Shown in pieces: positions 55,872 to 64,000 of a stretch of DNA of 64,000 bases (position 1 is the stretch's first letter; each line of letters opens with the position of its first letter). The stretch lies in the NCBI GenBank assembly GCA_965262305.1, contig CBDHEY010000002.1:1674001-1738000 (forward strand). Reading direction: 5' to 3'. The position numbers were made by a program, and so were the translations under genes. The notes beneath the pieces are model-generated. The model did no database searches. It was not told the DNA's origin and saw nothing but the letters and a program-made list of their open reading frames with translations. This DNA comes from CBDHEY01 sp965262305. GTDB taxonomy: Bacteria > Pseudomonadota > Gammaproteobacteria > Pseudomonadales > Cellvibrionaceae.

Positions 55872-57683
55872 ATGAAAAAGAGTTTGTTAAATCTTCACCT
55901 ATCTCTCATGTTATTCTCGATATCTTCAATGTCGTATTCGATAACTTGGTATACAGCAGATGTCCCATATAACGGTGGAGCTCGAGGTTGGTATCCGTCT
56001 GTGAGCGCTGTTTGTCAAGCTCATGCCGCTACTTCCAATTCAAGACTTTCTGGTTCATATCAAGTATGTGGTGAAACACGAGGGAGAAGCAGCTATGTAA
56101 TTAGACAATATCGTGAAAGAGACGACAAGTGGCAAGCGACGCTTCAATACGCCGCTGATTTAAGAAACGAACCTGCCTGCCCAACAAATTATTCCGCTAA
56201 TAACTCAGGGAGCTGCTCAGCCTATTGTTTAGTTGGGCAAACCTGGGATCCAAATACGAATAGCTGTGTTTCTCCCAATACACAAAACAATTGTTCAACG
56301 ACAACACCAAACCCGATTGATCTTATTGAGGGCGAAAAATACCGTAACGAACATCTTTTCACCGTTGGCAACGTGTTTCCTATTGTATTGAATTACCACT
56401 ACAACAGCCAAAAAGGGACTGAGAGAAATGAAAATGGTGTTGTAGCGAGCAAAAGCCTAGTAAATAGCGCATTTTCGGCTCATTATTTTGAAGCGGACGT
56501 TAAACCGTTTCTTACTCAGGAGCAGGTAGCTGCGCGTCACTATGTTGATTACTATAGACACGGCCCTGAGTACGACGAAAGACAGCATGCTCACGGTTAT
56601 TGGAAACACAACTATCAGCATTGGATAAAAGAATTTTCTAACTCTACATTATGGTATCGTCCTACTGGTAAACCGATTAGATTCAGTTTAACCGGAAATT
56701 CATCGGCATATCCCGATTATCGTATGACTAGAGAAGCGGATGGTTCAAAAACTATTTATGCAAAATCAGAAAATAAAGTATACCGTTTTAACGAGGCAAA
56801 GGACTTAGTTTCTATTACCGACGAAATTACACAACAAACTCACAGTATTACTTACATTGAAAACACCCATCGAATCGCTTCGATAAATCATTCTTTAGGT
56901 GGTTCCTTATCATTTACATATGAAAATAAAATAATCAACCCAAAAGCAGTGGCACCAAGCTTTGGCGATTTTTCTAGTTCATACCCCATTCTCGTCGAAG
57001 ACAATACTGGGCGTAAAATCGATATTGCATGGAATGAAAGCTACGAAGGAAATTTACAAACCTATCATTTGATAACGACCATTAGCCATACTTATTTAAC
57101 AGAACGAAATGGTCATAGAGAATATGAATACAACCATTCTACTTTTGCTACTGCATTAACGAATATTTACGACCAGTTTACTGCAGATGCGACAACGAAA
57201 CAGCTGTATGCATCTTTTGAATATGATAGCGCAGGACGAGCAACATATAGTGCCTTAGCCGATGGTTACGATGCAATAAGCGTAAGTTATGATTCTGAAA
57301 CACAGCGAACGACTACGAGTGCATTAAATAAAAAAGCAACCTATACGTTTGGAATGAGTGACGGAGCTATTCGGCTTTTAAGTGTAACAGGCGAGCCAAC
57401 CCAAAATTGCCTGCAATCAGAGACCAGTTTTACCTACTATTCGGATGGAAGCACGCAAACTAAAACGATTAATGGTGTTACCACGGCCTATCAATACAAC
57501 GACCGCGGCCTAGAAACTCAGCGTATCGAAGCTCAAGGCACGCCCGAACAAAAAACCATTACCACCGAGTGGCATCCAACATTTACGCTGCCAACAAAAA
57601 TTACTCAAGGTAATCGAGTTACGATTATGACTTACGATGATAACGGGCGATTAGAAAATGAAACTGTTTATGAATTAAATTAA
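55872..57683 (+). CDS. Rhs/YD-repeat front-half protein 2 (secreted)
   Basis: Signal peptide ~1-23, then a Cys-rich domain ending in CPTNYSANNSGSCSAYC and NSCVSPN, then the DUF6531-like NPIDLIEGEKYRNEHLFTVG and YD-type repeats. The last ~95 residues (from SVTGEPTQNCLQSETSF to YDDNGRLENE) are almost the same as in proteins 3 and 4, down to the DNA. The Rhs shell is only half built and no core or toxin follows. A good site (AAGGA) precedes the ATG. Confidence 0.85.
   Translation: MKKSLLNLHLSLMLFSISSMSYSITWYTADVPYNGGARGWYPSVSAVCQAHAATSNSRLSGSYQVCGETRGRSSYVIRQYRERDDKWQATLQYAADLRNEPACPTNYSANNSGSCSAYCLVGQTWDPNTNSCVSPNTQNNCSTTTPNPIDLIEGEKYRNEHLFTVGNVFPIVLNYHYNSQKGTERNENGVVASKSLVNSAFSAHYFEADVKPFLTQEQVAARHYVDYYRHGPEYDERQHAHGYWKHNYQHWIKEFSNSTLWYRPTGKPIRFSLTGNSSAYPDYRMTREADGSKTIYAKSENKVYRFNEAKDLVSITDEITQQTHSITYIENTHRIASINHSLGGSLSFTYENKIINPKAVAPSFGDFSSSYPILVEDNTGRKIDIAWNESYEGNLQTYHLITTISHTYLTERNGHREYEYNHSTFATALTNIYDQFTADATTKQLYASFEYDSAGRATYSALADGYDAISVSYDSETQRTTTSALNKKATYTFGMSDGAIRLLSVTGEPTQNCLQSETSFTYYSDGSTQTKTINGVTTAYQYNDRGLETQRIEAQGTPEQKTITTEWHPTFTLPTKITQGNRVTIMTYDDNGRLENETVYELN
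57381..57641 (+). repeat. Rhs 3' direct repeat, copy 1
   Basis: This 261-base stretch in front-half gene 2 matches 59212-59472 with about seven mismatches and 61065-61325 with about six, counted by eye. Most differences are synonymous. Sequence upstream of it diverges quickly. Confidence 0.9.
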
Positions 57684-57702
57684 TAATCATTGGAAACTTA
57701 TT

Positions 57703-59514
57703 ATGCTTAATAAACACAAGGAAAAAAGAAAACCATTTCGTAGCATATTACTAAAAAAAATCCATCTATTAGTTGTGGTGGTTGGTATCTTTTTTCATGC
57801 TTCACAGGCGATGGCTAGCAAAGTTGAAATTTGGGTTGGTGCCGGTGGTTGTAATGTTGAACTAGAAGATACCGAAAATGCCTTGGAACACAATCAACTT
57901 ATTAACCCACAATTTGAATATAGAATTGAAAAAAAGCTCACATCGAAAGGTGAAAGGTGGTGTTTGTCAAAAAAAGAATATTTATACTGTCAACCTCCAG
58001 CACGTATTGAGCAAAATCAAGATGGAGGATATTCTTGTAACGTTTATTGTGGTACAAACCAACAATACTCGAATAGAGGTTGCAAACAGTTTCATCAAAA
58101 TTTTTCTAACTGTCAAAATTCAACCCTCAACCCAGTTGACCTACGAGAGGGCGATAAACGCCGAGTTGAACCTGTAATTACAGTTAGTGGTGTATTTCCC
58201 ATTGTATTAAATTACTACTACAGTAATCATGGTGGTAAAGAGTTGACTCTGGGCGGGGCCTTTCCAATAAAGTATTCTCTTCCATCAGCCAGTTTGAACC
58301 CCCAGTCGATTCTTTCATATCAGAAGACATTAGAAAATCCAGTTGTTGGAATTGGTTTTGTGACGAACGAAAAATATCGACTCAGTCGAATAGCGGCCAA
58401 TTCCGGCACACGCTATTGGCGTCATAATTATGAATCTTTGCTTTCAGTAGATGATGATAATATTTACACTTGGCACCACTATTCAGGTGTGGACATTGAA
58501 TTTAGTGCTTCAGGAATTGCAATAATTTCACCGGATATTCGATTACGCGATATTGATACACAAGAAGAAAATGAACTTGGCTACACTGGCAAGGTTATTG
58601 ATCATCAAGGTAGAGCACAATTTTATTACGATGAACTGGGTCGCATTCGTAGAATAAAAAATACAAGGGCACAATATCACAATGTGATTTATTTTGACGA
58701 CTCAATATACATTGACAAAATTCAAAGTTCGTCTGGCGACTTTGTTCAATTTTCTTATGAATCATTTCAATTACACGCCAATTATACCTTGAATAACGAT
58801 CTTATATTAAGGGACTACCCCAATATTCTTACAGATAATGATGGTAGAAAAGTACAGATTGAGTGGGAACACGCTATATCTGGCTATAATCGGGACTATC
58901 GAATGATAACAAGTATTTCAAGTCCATATAAATTGGAGGTGAAACAAAAACGGGAATATATCTATTCCAATAATACTTGGCCTTTCTCTATGACACACAT
59001 TTATGACATTGACTTAGTCAATAACCAAGAAAACTTGTATGCATATTTTGAGTATGACGCCGATGGTAAAGCGATACTTAGTTCTTTAGCGGGCGATGTC
59101 GAAAAAGTGGAAATTGAGTATTTAAACTCAACAACACGCAAAGTCACCAACGCATTAGGTAAAGAAGCAACTTACACTTTTGGTTTAGATAATGGTGCCC
59201 GACGGCTACTAAGTGTAACAGGCGAGCCAACCCAAAATTGCCTGCAATCAGATACCAGTTTTACCTACTATTCGAATGGAAGCACGCAAACTAAAACGGT
59301 TAATGGTGTTACTACGGCCTATCAATACAACGACCGCGGCCTAGAAACTCAGCGTATCGAAGCTCAAGGTACGCCTGAACAAAAAACCATTACCACCGAA
59401 TGGCATCCAACATTTACGCTGCCAACAAAAATTACTCAAGGTAATCGAGTTACGATTATGACTTACGATGATCAAGGCCGATTGCAAAATAATACTATCT
59501 CAGAATTTCATTAA
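57703..59514 (+). CDS. Rhs/YD-repeat front-half protein 3 (secreted)
   Basis: A basic N-terminus and a hydrophobic span (IHLLVVVVGIFFHASQAMA) form the signal peptide. A distinct Cys-rich domain (WCLSKKEYLYCQPP, YSCNVYCGTNQQYSNRGC) precedes NPVDLREGDKRRVEPVITVS and YD repeats. The end is the shared module (TEWHPTFTLPTKITQGNRVT) and a short unique tail NNTISEFH. It starts 19 bases after gene 2 and its TAA overlaps a possible ATG of gene 4. Confidence 0.85.
   Translation: MLNKHKEKRKPFRSILLKKIHLLVVVVGIFFHASQAMASKVEIWVGAGGCNVELEDTENALEHNQLINPQFEYRIEKKLTSKGERWCLSKKEYLYCQPPARIEQNQDGGYSCNVYCGTNQQYSNRGCKQFHQNFSNCQNSTLNPVDLREGDKRRVEPVITVSGVFPIVLNYYYSNHGGKELTLGGAFPIKYSLPSASLNPQSILSYQKTLENPVVGIGFVTNEKYRLSRIAANSGTRYWRHNYESLLSVDDDNIYTWHHYSGVDIEFSASGIAIISPDIRLRDIDTQEENELGYTGKVIDHQGRAQFYYDELGRIRRIKNTRAQYHNVIYFDDSIYIDKIQSSSGDFVQFSYESFQLHANYTLNNDLILRDYPNILTDNDGRKVQIEWEHAISGYNRDYRMITSISSPYKLEVKQKREYIYSNNTWPFSMTHIYDIDLVNNQENLYAYFEYDADGKAILSSLAGDVEKVEIEYLNSTTRKVTNALGKEATYTFGLDNGARRLLSVTGEPTQNCLQSDTSFTYYSNGSTQTKTVNGVTTAYQYNDRGLETQRIEAQGTPEQKTITTEWHPTFTLPTKITQGNRVTIMTYDDQGRLQNNTISEFH
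59136..59490 (+). repeat. Rhs 3' direct repeat, copy 2 (long form)
   Basis: 355 bases matching 60989-61343 at a constant offset of 1853 with only a handful of mostly synonymous differences. The shorter core (59212-59472) also matches gene 2. It ends one or two codons before each protein's unique tail. Confidence 0.92.
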
Positions 59515-59537
59515 TGAGTACCTTTGGAGATATAGAC

Positions 59538-61373
59538 ATGAATAGTCAAAACATTACAAGAAAATTTAAAATTTTTAACAGTAAGTTATTTTATCTTTTA
59601 TTTATTCTTTTTACGCCTTTCGCTTATTCACAAAATAGCACTAGCTGGTGGGGTCACTGTTGTGATGACCGTCGTTATCATACTCCAGAAGATGTATGTA
59701 AAAGCCGAACGTCTCCTAAAAATTCACATTTTAGTCATGCGGAAATTCTCTACAACGACCAGGGAGTAAATCTTAGAGGGCGGTATGCATCTTGTTTTTG
59801 GAGTGATGATGATGGTAACTTAGTGTCTTCGGGGAGTGCACATTTGGTTGAAGAGTTTTGCCCGCTAGGTTATACCCCAAATGGGAACTCCGCAAATGGA
59901 AATAATACCTGTTCGGCCTATTGCCCGGTTTCACATTGGAATGGCACTACATGCCAATCTACACAAAACCAACAAACCTGTGGAACAAGCTCAACAAATC
60001 CCATTGATTTTTTTGAAGGTGAAAAATATCGAGATGAATTACTGCTTAAAATAGGTACTGTCTTCCCGATTGATTTTCGTTATTTTTACAATAGCCAAAG
60101 AGGTGCTGAGGAAAACGGTAACGGTCTGGTTGGTTGTATATACCCAAATACGAGATTCGCTGTATCCATGGTAGTGATTGATACGGTTCCTATAATGAAT
60201 GCAAATGAATTTGCAGTTTATCGACATTCAGACGCGATAGTGAGTTACATGAGCAACTCACGAAATTTTTCCCATACATATTGGCGACATAATTATGATC
60301 AATGGCTAAGTACAAAGTCAAATGGTAAGGTGGCGTGGTATCGTCAGTCGGGTCGCCCTGTTATTTTTGATGTAGACAATCGATCTTCCGCTTTTCCGTT
60401 TCTAGTTTTAGCAGACTTATCGAATGGTGAAAAATCAATAACTGATCAGAGTGAAGGTCGCGTTTATACCTTTAATGCAGCGGGAAATTTAAGAGAAATT
60501 AAAGATCGCCTTACAGGCCAGTATCACACTATTATCTACGAAGAAAATAGCCACTATATTTCGCAAATCCATCATTCTCTCGGCGGACATTTAGCGTTAA
60601 CTTATCAATCGAATATTATTAATCCATCGGGCCTCGTATCGATTTCAGATACTTTTTCTTATCGTTATGTCACTCGCGTAATGAGTCACGATGGGCGTCG
60701 AGTTGATATTCAGTGGGAGCAGAATAAAAAAGGGTGTACCAAAACGGATTATCTAATCACTCAAATCACTCATCCATATAAAACGGTCAAAAAAGGTCAC
60801 AGAGATTACGAATATAGCGATTTGAGTTTTCCATTCGCGCTAACGGCAATTTACGATCAAGACACCGATGATGCTGTAACACGTCGTCTTTATGCAGAGT
60901 TCACTTTCGATGACCAAATGCGCGCAACTCAAAGTCAACTCGCCAATAGTGCGGAAAGTATTACGGTGGACTATGTAAACGAAAACATACGCAAAGTCAC
61001 CAACGCATTAGGTAAAGAAGCAACTTACACTTTTGGTATAGATAATGGTGCCCGACGGCTACTAAGTGTAACAGGCGAGCCAACCCAAAATTGCCTGCAA
61101 TCAGATACCAGTTTTACCTACTATTCGAATGGAAGCACGCAAACTAAAACGGTTAATGGTGTTACCACGGCCTATCAATACAACGACCGTGGCCTAGAAA
61201 CTCAACGTATCGAGGCTCAAGGCACGCCCGAACAAAAAACCATTACCACCGAGTGGCATCCAACATTTACGCTGCCAACAAAAATTACTCAAGGTAATCG
61301 AGTTACGATTATGACTTACGATGATCAAGGCCGATTGCAAAATCAAACCGAACAACCATTAACCATGCACTAA
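59538..61373 (+). CDS. Rhs/YD-repeat front-half protein 4 (secreted)
   Basis: ATG 59538 (MNSQNITRKF) has GGAG at 8 bases and gives a signal peptide ending FAYSQ; an ATG at 59514 overlapping the previous stop is the alternative. The Cys-rich domain (HCCDDRRYH, NTCSAYCPVS) precedes NPIDFFEGEKYRDELLLKIG, YD repeats and the shared C-terminal module, ending NQTEQPLTMH. Its end lies 29 bases before the back-half gene, so it is the copy now next to the rest of the shell. Confidence 0.85.
   Translation: MNSQNITRKFKIFNSKLFYLLFILFTPFAYSQNSTSWWGHCCDDRRYHTPEDVCKSRTSPKNSHFSHAEILYNDQGVNLRGRYASCFWSDDDGNLVSSGSAHLVEEFCPLGYTPNGNSANGNNTCSAYCPVSHWNGTTCQSTQNQQTCGTSSTNPIDFFEGEKYRDELLLKIGTVFPIDFRYFYNSQRGAEENGNGLVGCIYPNTRFAVSMVVIDTVPIMNANEFAVYRHSDAIVSYMSNSRNFSHTYWRHNYDQWLSTKSNGKVAWYRQSGRPVIFDVDNRSSAFPFLVLADLSNGEKSITDQSEGRVYTFNAAGNLREIKDRLTGQYHTIIYEENSHYISQIHHSLGGHLALTYQSNIINPSGLVSISDTFSYRYVTRVMSHDGRRVDIQWEQNKKGCTKTDYLITQITHPYKTVKKGHRDYEYSDLSFPFALTAIYDQDTDDAVTRRLYAEFTFDDQMRATQSQLANSAESITVDYVNENIRKVTNALGKEATYTFGIDNGARRLLSVTGEPTQNCLQSDTSFTYYSNGSTQTKTVNGVTTAYQYNDRGLETQRIEAQGTPEQKTITTEWHPTFTLPTKITQGNRVTIMTYDDQGRLQNQTEQPLTMH
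60989..61343 (+). repeat. Rhs 3' direct repeat, copy 3 (long form)
   Basis: Partner of 59136-59490. Together with copy 1 this makes three near-identical 3' ends spaced ~1.85 kb apart, a substrate for deletion or exchange of whole front-half genes by homologous recombination. Confidence 0.92.
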
Positions 61374-61402
61374 TGACGACATTGATAACCAAGGATACGA
61401 CA

Positions 61403-64000
61403 ATGAAACAGGTATTAAGCTTAACGCTATCTCTGCTCTTTCTCACTACACTGGCAGAGGCCAGAACCACCAGTTATACTTACCACGAAAATGGTCGCGT
61501 CGATACGATGGATGGCCCGCGAGATAATGTAAACGATGTCGCCGATATTACCGATTACGATTACGATGCAAACGGTAATTTAATTGAAATCAAAAACCCA
61601 CTCAATCACATTACTACTCTGACCGATTACAATGGATTAGGTCTTGTTGGAAAAACCATTGATCCTAACGGGGTCGAAGCCAGACTCAGCTATAACGAGC
61701 GGGGTTGGTTGTTGTCTTTTGGTATAGTTGATCCGTCTGATGTAAACACAGTGGTTACAACTTCGCTTGAATATGATGGAGTAGGGAATGTGACCGCCAT
61801 CGTCTCACCTGAAGGTCAACGTACTCGCTATGAATACGATGCAGCTTACCGTTTAATCGCCATAGAAAACCACCTCGGCGAGCGTTACGAGTTCACCTTA
61901 GATAATGCGGGTAATCGAACCACAGAAAGTATCAAAAATGCAGCAGGGGTGATAACTTATCAAATGCGTCGCGATTTTGACGAACTCAGCCGTGTAATGA
62001 ACGTTATCGGTGCGGCAAGTCAAACCACACATTATGACTACGATGCAAATGATAATGTTACGCAAGTCACTGATGGAAAAAGTAATATCACTAGCTTGGA
62101 TTTTGATGGCTTAAATCGACTAACGTCTTCGATAGATCCGGTACTTGCAGAAACTCAATTAGAATTTAACGAGTTCGATCAAATCACACAAGTAACCGAT
62201 GCGCGCGGTTTACAAACCCTCTATGAATATAACGCCTTTGGTGAACTCACCAAACTAACCAGTCCTGATACAGGGGTTACGCTGTATGATTACGACCCAG
62301 CAGGTAATCTTATTAGCAGCACAGATGCACGGGGTGTACAAAGCCTTTATACGTACGATGCCCTGAATCGACTCACTTCAGTGACTTTTCCTGGCGATGC
62401 ATCAGAAAACATCACTTTCTCGTACGATGCAACTACCAATGGCAACTATGGTATCGGTCGTCTTACGGGTATCACCGATCAGTCAGGCAACACAGGCTTT
62501 ACATACGATTACTTGGGTAATCTCACTCAAAAACAAGTGACATTAAACGGCCGTACACATACCACTGCCTATGGCTACGATGCAACGGGTCGCATGGTAA
62601 GCATGACACATCCTAGCGGTAATACTTACTACTATACCTACGATGCTTTAAGTCGTATTGCTTCAATCAGTGTTCAAGAAAATGGTCAAAGTACACAACA
62701 AACGTTAGCAGGTAGCATTACCTATCAACCTTTTGGTGGTATAAGCCAATGGACCTACGGCAACGGTGTGATTCATACCATGGGTTATGACCAAGACTAT
62801 CGTGTTACTAGCATTACCGATGTGGGGAATGCCTCGATCAATGACCTAAGCTATGGTTACGATGCGAATAACAATATTACGAATATCACCGATTCGCTTG
62901 ATAATTTACTGAGTCAAACACTTGACTATACTGCAGTAGATCAAATAGATGAAGCAAACGGTGTATACGGACAAATAAAATTCGAATACGATCTAGTGGG
63001 TAATCGTACCGAAAAAACCACCAATGGACAGATAGACACCTACAACTACAGCACCAATAGCAATCAACTTGATCAAATTGATTTTAGCGATGGCAGCGCA
63101 CGTAATCTTGCCTATGATTCGGTAGGGAACCTTAGCACAGACCAGCATACGCAAACGGCCACCTGGAGCTACAATCAACAAAATCGTCCGACCCAAGTCA
63201 CAACGGCCATCGGTAGTGTCAATTTTGTACACAATGCCTTGGGCCAGCGTGTACAAAAATCCACAAATAATGAACACCTTAACTATCTTTACAACGAAAA
63301 TGGACAACTCATTGCCACGGTCAATGAACAGGGTGATATCATCGAAGAGTACGTATGGTTGGGTGGCACGTTAATCGCGTCGAAGTTAGAAACGAAGCCG
63401 GTTCATTACCACATTACCCACCGCCCAACAGGTAAAAAAATTCACACCTGTTCAACGACCAATGGTTCTTCCGTTGGCGCGGTGGATGGCACCGAAACAG
63501 GGGAATGTGCACAATGGATAAAAGTAAAAAATGGCGATTACTTTCATTTACAAAGAGCCACCGCTAATCACTATTTAAAACCGGATACCAATAACGATGG
63601 TTCAGCCATCTCGATTCAACCGAATGCCTGGAGCGGAACTTGGACCCAATGGCAACATGTTCCCAGCGATAATGGCTACGGTTATATTAAAAACCGCGCA
63701 ACCGGTAAATTTGTTTTTTTAAACGGTACCAGTAGCCAAATTCAACAGCAGCCTTCTACCTGGCGCGGTCACTACACCCAATGGAAATTTGAAAAAGCAG
63801 AATGTGCTGGTTGTGTCACCGCAGCGGCCACCTCATCGCAATGGGTGTATGTGCATAACAATCACCTTGATACACCACAAACCCTTACTGATGACAATCA
63901 GCAAGTTATCTGGAAACTGGATAGCCAAACACCATTTGGTGTTGTCGACGTGAACCACGATGTCGATGGCGACGACTATTTGGTTGAATTTAATCTTCGG
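61403..64000 (+). CDS. Rhs back-half protein with ricin-like insertion (3' end outside the window)
   Basis: ATG 61403 follows AAGGA at 7 bases and gives a signal peptide (KQVLSLTLSLLFLTTLAEA). The mature protein starts directly in a YD repeat (TTSYTYHENGRVDTMDGPRD), continues with some 20 repeats (YDYDANGNL, YDALNRLTSV, YDATGRM), reaches YVWLGGTLIA, then has ~125 residues of ricin/beta-trefoil-like repeats (YFHLQRATANHYLKPD, YGYIKNRATGKFVFLN, each followed by a W-x-x-W/TQW element), and resumes the Rhs core at VHNNHLDTPQTLTDD. It is open through 866 codons to the window edge. Any C-terminal toxin lies beyond. Confidence 0.88.
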   Translation, partial: MKQVLSLTLSLLFLTTLAEARTTSYTYHENGRVDTMDGPRDNVNDVADITDYDYDANGNLIEIKNPLNHITTLTDYNGLGLVGKTIDPNGVEARLSYNERGWLLSFGIVDPSDVNTVVTTSLEYDGVGNVTAIVSPEGQRTRYEYDAAYRLIAIENHLGERYEFTLDNAGNRTTESIKNAAGVITYQMRRDFDELSRVMNVIGAASQTTHYDYDANDNVTQVTDGKSNITSLDFDGLNRLTSSIDPVLAETQLEFNEFDQITQVTDARGLQTLYEYNAFGELTKLTSPDTGVTLYDYDPAGNLISSTDARGVQSLYTYDALNRLTSVTFPGDASENITFSYDATTNGNYGIGRLTGITDQSGNTGFTYDYLGNLTQKQVTLNGRTHTTAYGYDATGRMVSMTHPSGNTYYYTYDALSRIASISVQENGQSTQQTLAGSITYQPFGGISQWTYGNGVIHTMGYDQDYRVTSITDVGNASINDLSYGYDANNNITNITDSLDNLLSQTLDYTAVDQIDEANGVYGQIKFEYDLVGNRTEKTTNGQIDTYNYSTNSNQLDQIDFSDGSARNLAYDSVGNLSTDQHTQTATWSYNQQNRPTQVTTAIGSVNFVHNALGQRVQKSTNNEHLNYLYNENGQLIATVNEQGDIIEEYVWLGGTLIASKLETKPVHYHITHRPTGKKIHTCSTTNGSSVGAVDGTETGECAQWIKVKNGDYFHLQRATANHYLKPDTNNDGSAISIQPNAWSGTWTQWQHVPSDNGYGYIKNRATGKFVFLNGTSSQIQQQPSTWRGHYTQWKFEKAECAGCVTAAATSSQWVYVHNNHLDTPQTLTDDNQQVIWKLDSQTPFGVVDVNHDVDGDDYLVEFNLR

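Noticed and set aside
62993..63307. Minus-strand frame of 104 codons with a hydrophobic start
   Set aside because: It lies wholly inside the well-supported Rhs back-half gene and its composition is explained by reading YD repeats backwards.
1..64000. CRISPR arrays, tRNA or rRNA genes, insertion sequences or prophage
   Set aside because: I saw no regularly spaced short repeats, no rRNA-like or cloverleaf sequence with a CCA end, and no transposase, integrase or phage structural gene. A covariance-model search was not possible.
53707..64000. A Tc toxin or type VI secretion effector locus
   Set aside because: No TcA/TcB partner, VgrG, PAAR or Hcp gene is in the window, and every Rhs gene has a Sec signal peptide, which type VI effectors lack.

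Overview
The window is a chromosomal piece of an AT-rich gammaproteobacterium, probably marine. The run smc - zipA - ligA at the left end is a gammaproteobacterial arrangement (ZipA is restricted to that class). The genus cannot be fixed from the sequence; the carboxy(nor)spermidine route, large secreted Rhs proteins and polysaccharide-binding proteins would suit a Kangiella/Aliikangiella/Oceanospirillales-like bacterium, but that is inference. Nearly all genes lie on the + strand.

Layout. 1-7.3 kb: chromosome and cell-division genes (smc, zipA, ligA), a lytic-transglycosylase lipoprotein and two unknown small proteins. 7.5-12.1 kb: fatty-acid activation and oxidation (acyl-CoA dehydrogenase, FadD-type ligase, patatin-like lipase). 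12.2-16.0 kb: a secreted carbohydrate-binding-like protein, a chemoreceptor and a GH26 glycanase. 16.2-21.6 kb: a polyamine cluster (speA, carboxynorspermidine dehydrogenase and decarboxylase, agmatinase) leading from arginine to putrescine and spermidine-type amines. 21.6-27.8 kb: a response regulator and a giant hybrid sensor with a two-propeller periplasmic domain, histidine kinase, receiver and GGDEF domain.

28.0-46.4 kb is the most interesting region. It looks like a specialised-metabolite locus built around tryptophan: two SRPBCC-like proteins, a KAS III enzyme, a HisC-like aminotransferase, a ThDP enzyme of the acetolactate-synthase fold, an acyl-CoA-dehydrogenase-fold protein lacking the usual catalytic Glu, a flavin reductase, three related secreted proteins of a family I do not recognise, a membrane protein, an ECF sigma factor, and then a complete, translationally coupled trpEGDC(F)BA operon. 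The gene set suggests Trp to indole-3-pyruvate, acyloin coupling, then acyl transfer, oxidation and periplasmic finishing, in outline like scytonemin or xenocyloin biosynthesis but with a different gene complement. Two GTCAC-N16/17-CGTCAAA sites, one before the first gene and one before the sigma-factor unit, look like promoters for the cluster's own sigma factor.

46.5-53.0 kb holds accessory genes: an anchored surface protein, a PhyH-type dioxygenase, a GNAT acetyltransferase, a secreted protein with CBM56-like modules, a methyltransferase, and a four-gene metal operon (small Cys/His-rich protein, outer-membrane-like protein, HMA protein, MerT-like membrane protein).

53.7-64.0 kb is a tandem Rhs/YD-repeat array. 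Four consecutive genes each encode a signal peptide, a different Cys-rich N-terminal domain and the front half of a YD-repeat protein, and stop at the same place. A fifth gene with its own signal peptide begins where the others stop and carries the rest of the Rhs shell, a ricin-like insertion and the Rhs core, and runs off the window. It looks like a split Rhs system with interchangeable front halves. Two genes (ligA, speB) show an apparent one-base shift within their first codons, either real or an assembly error.
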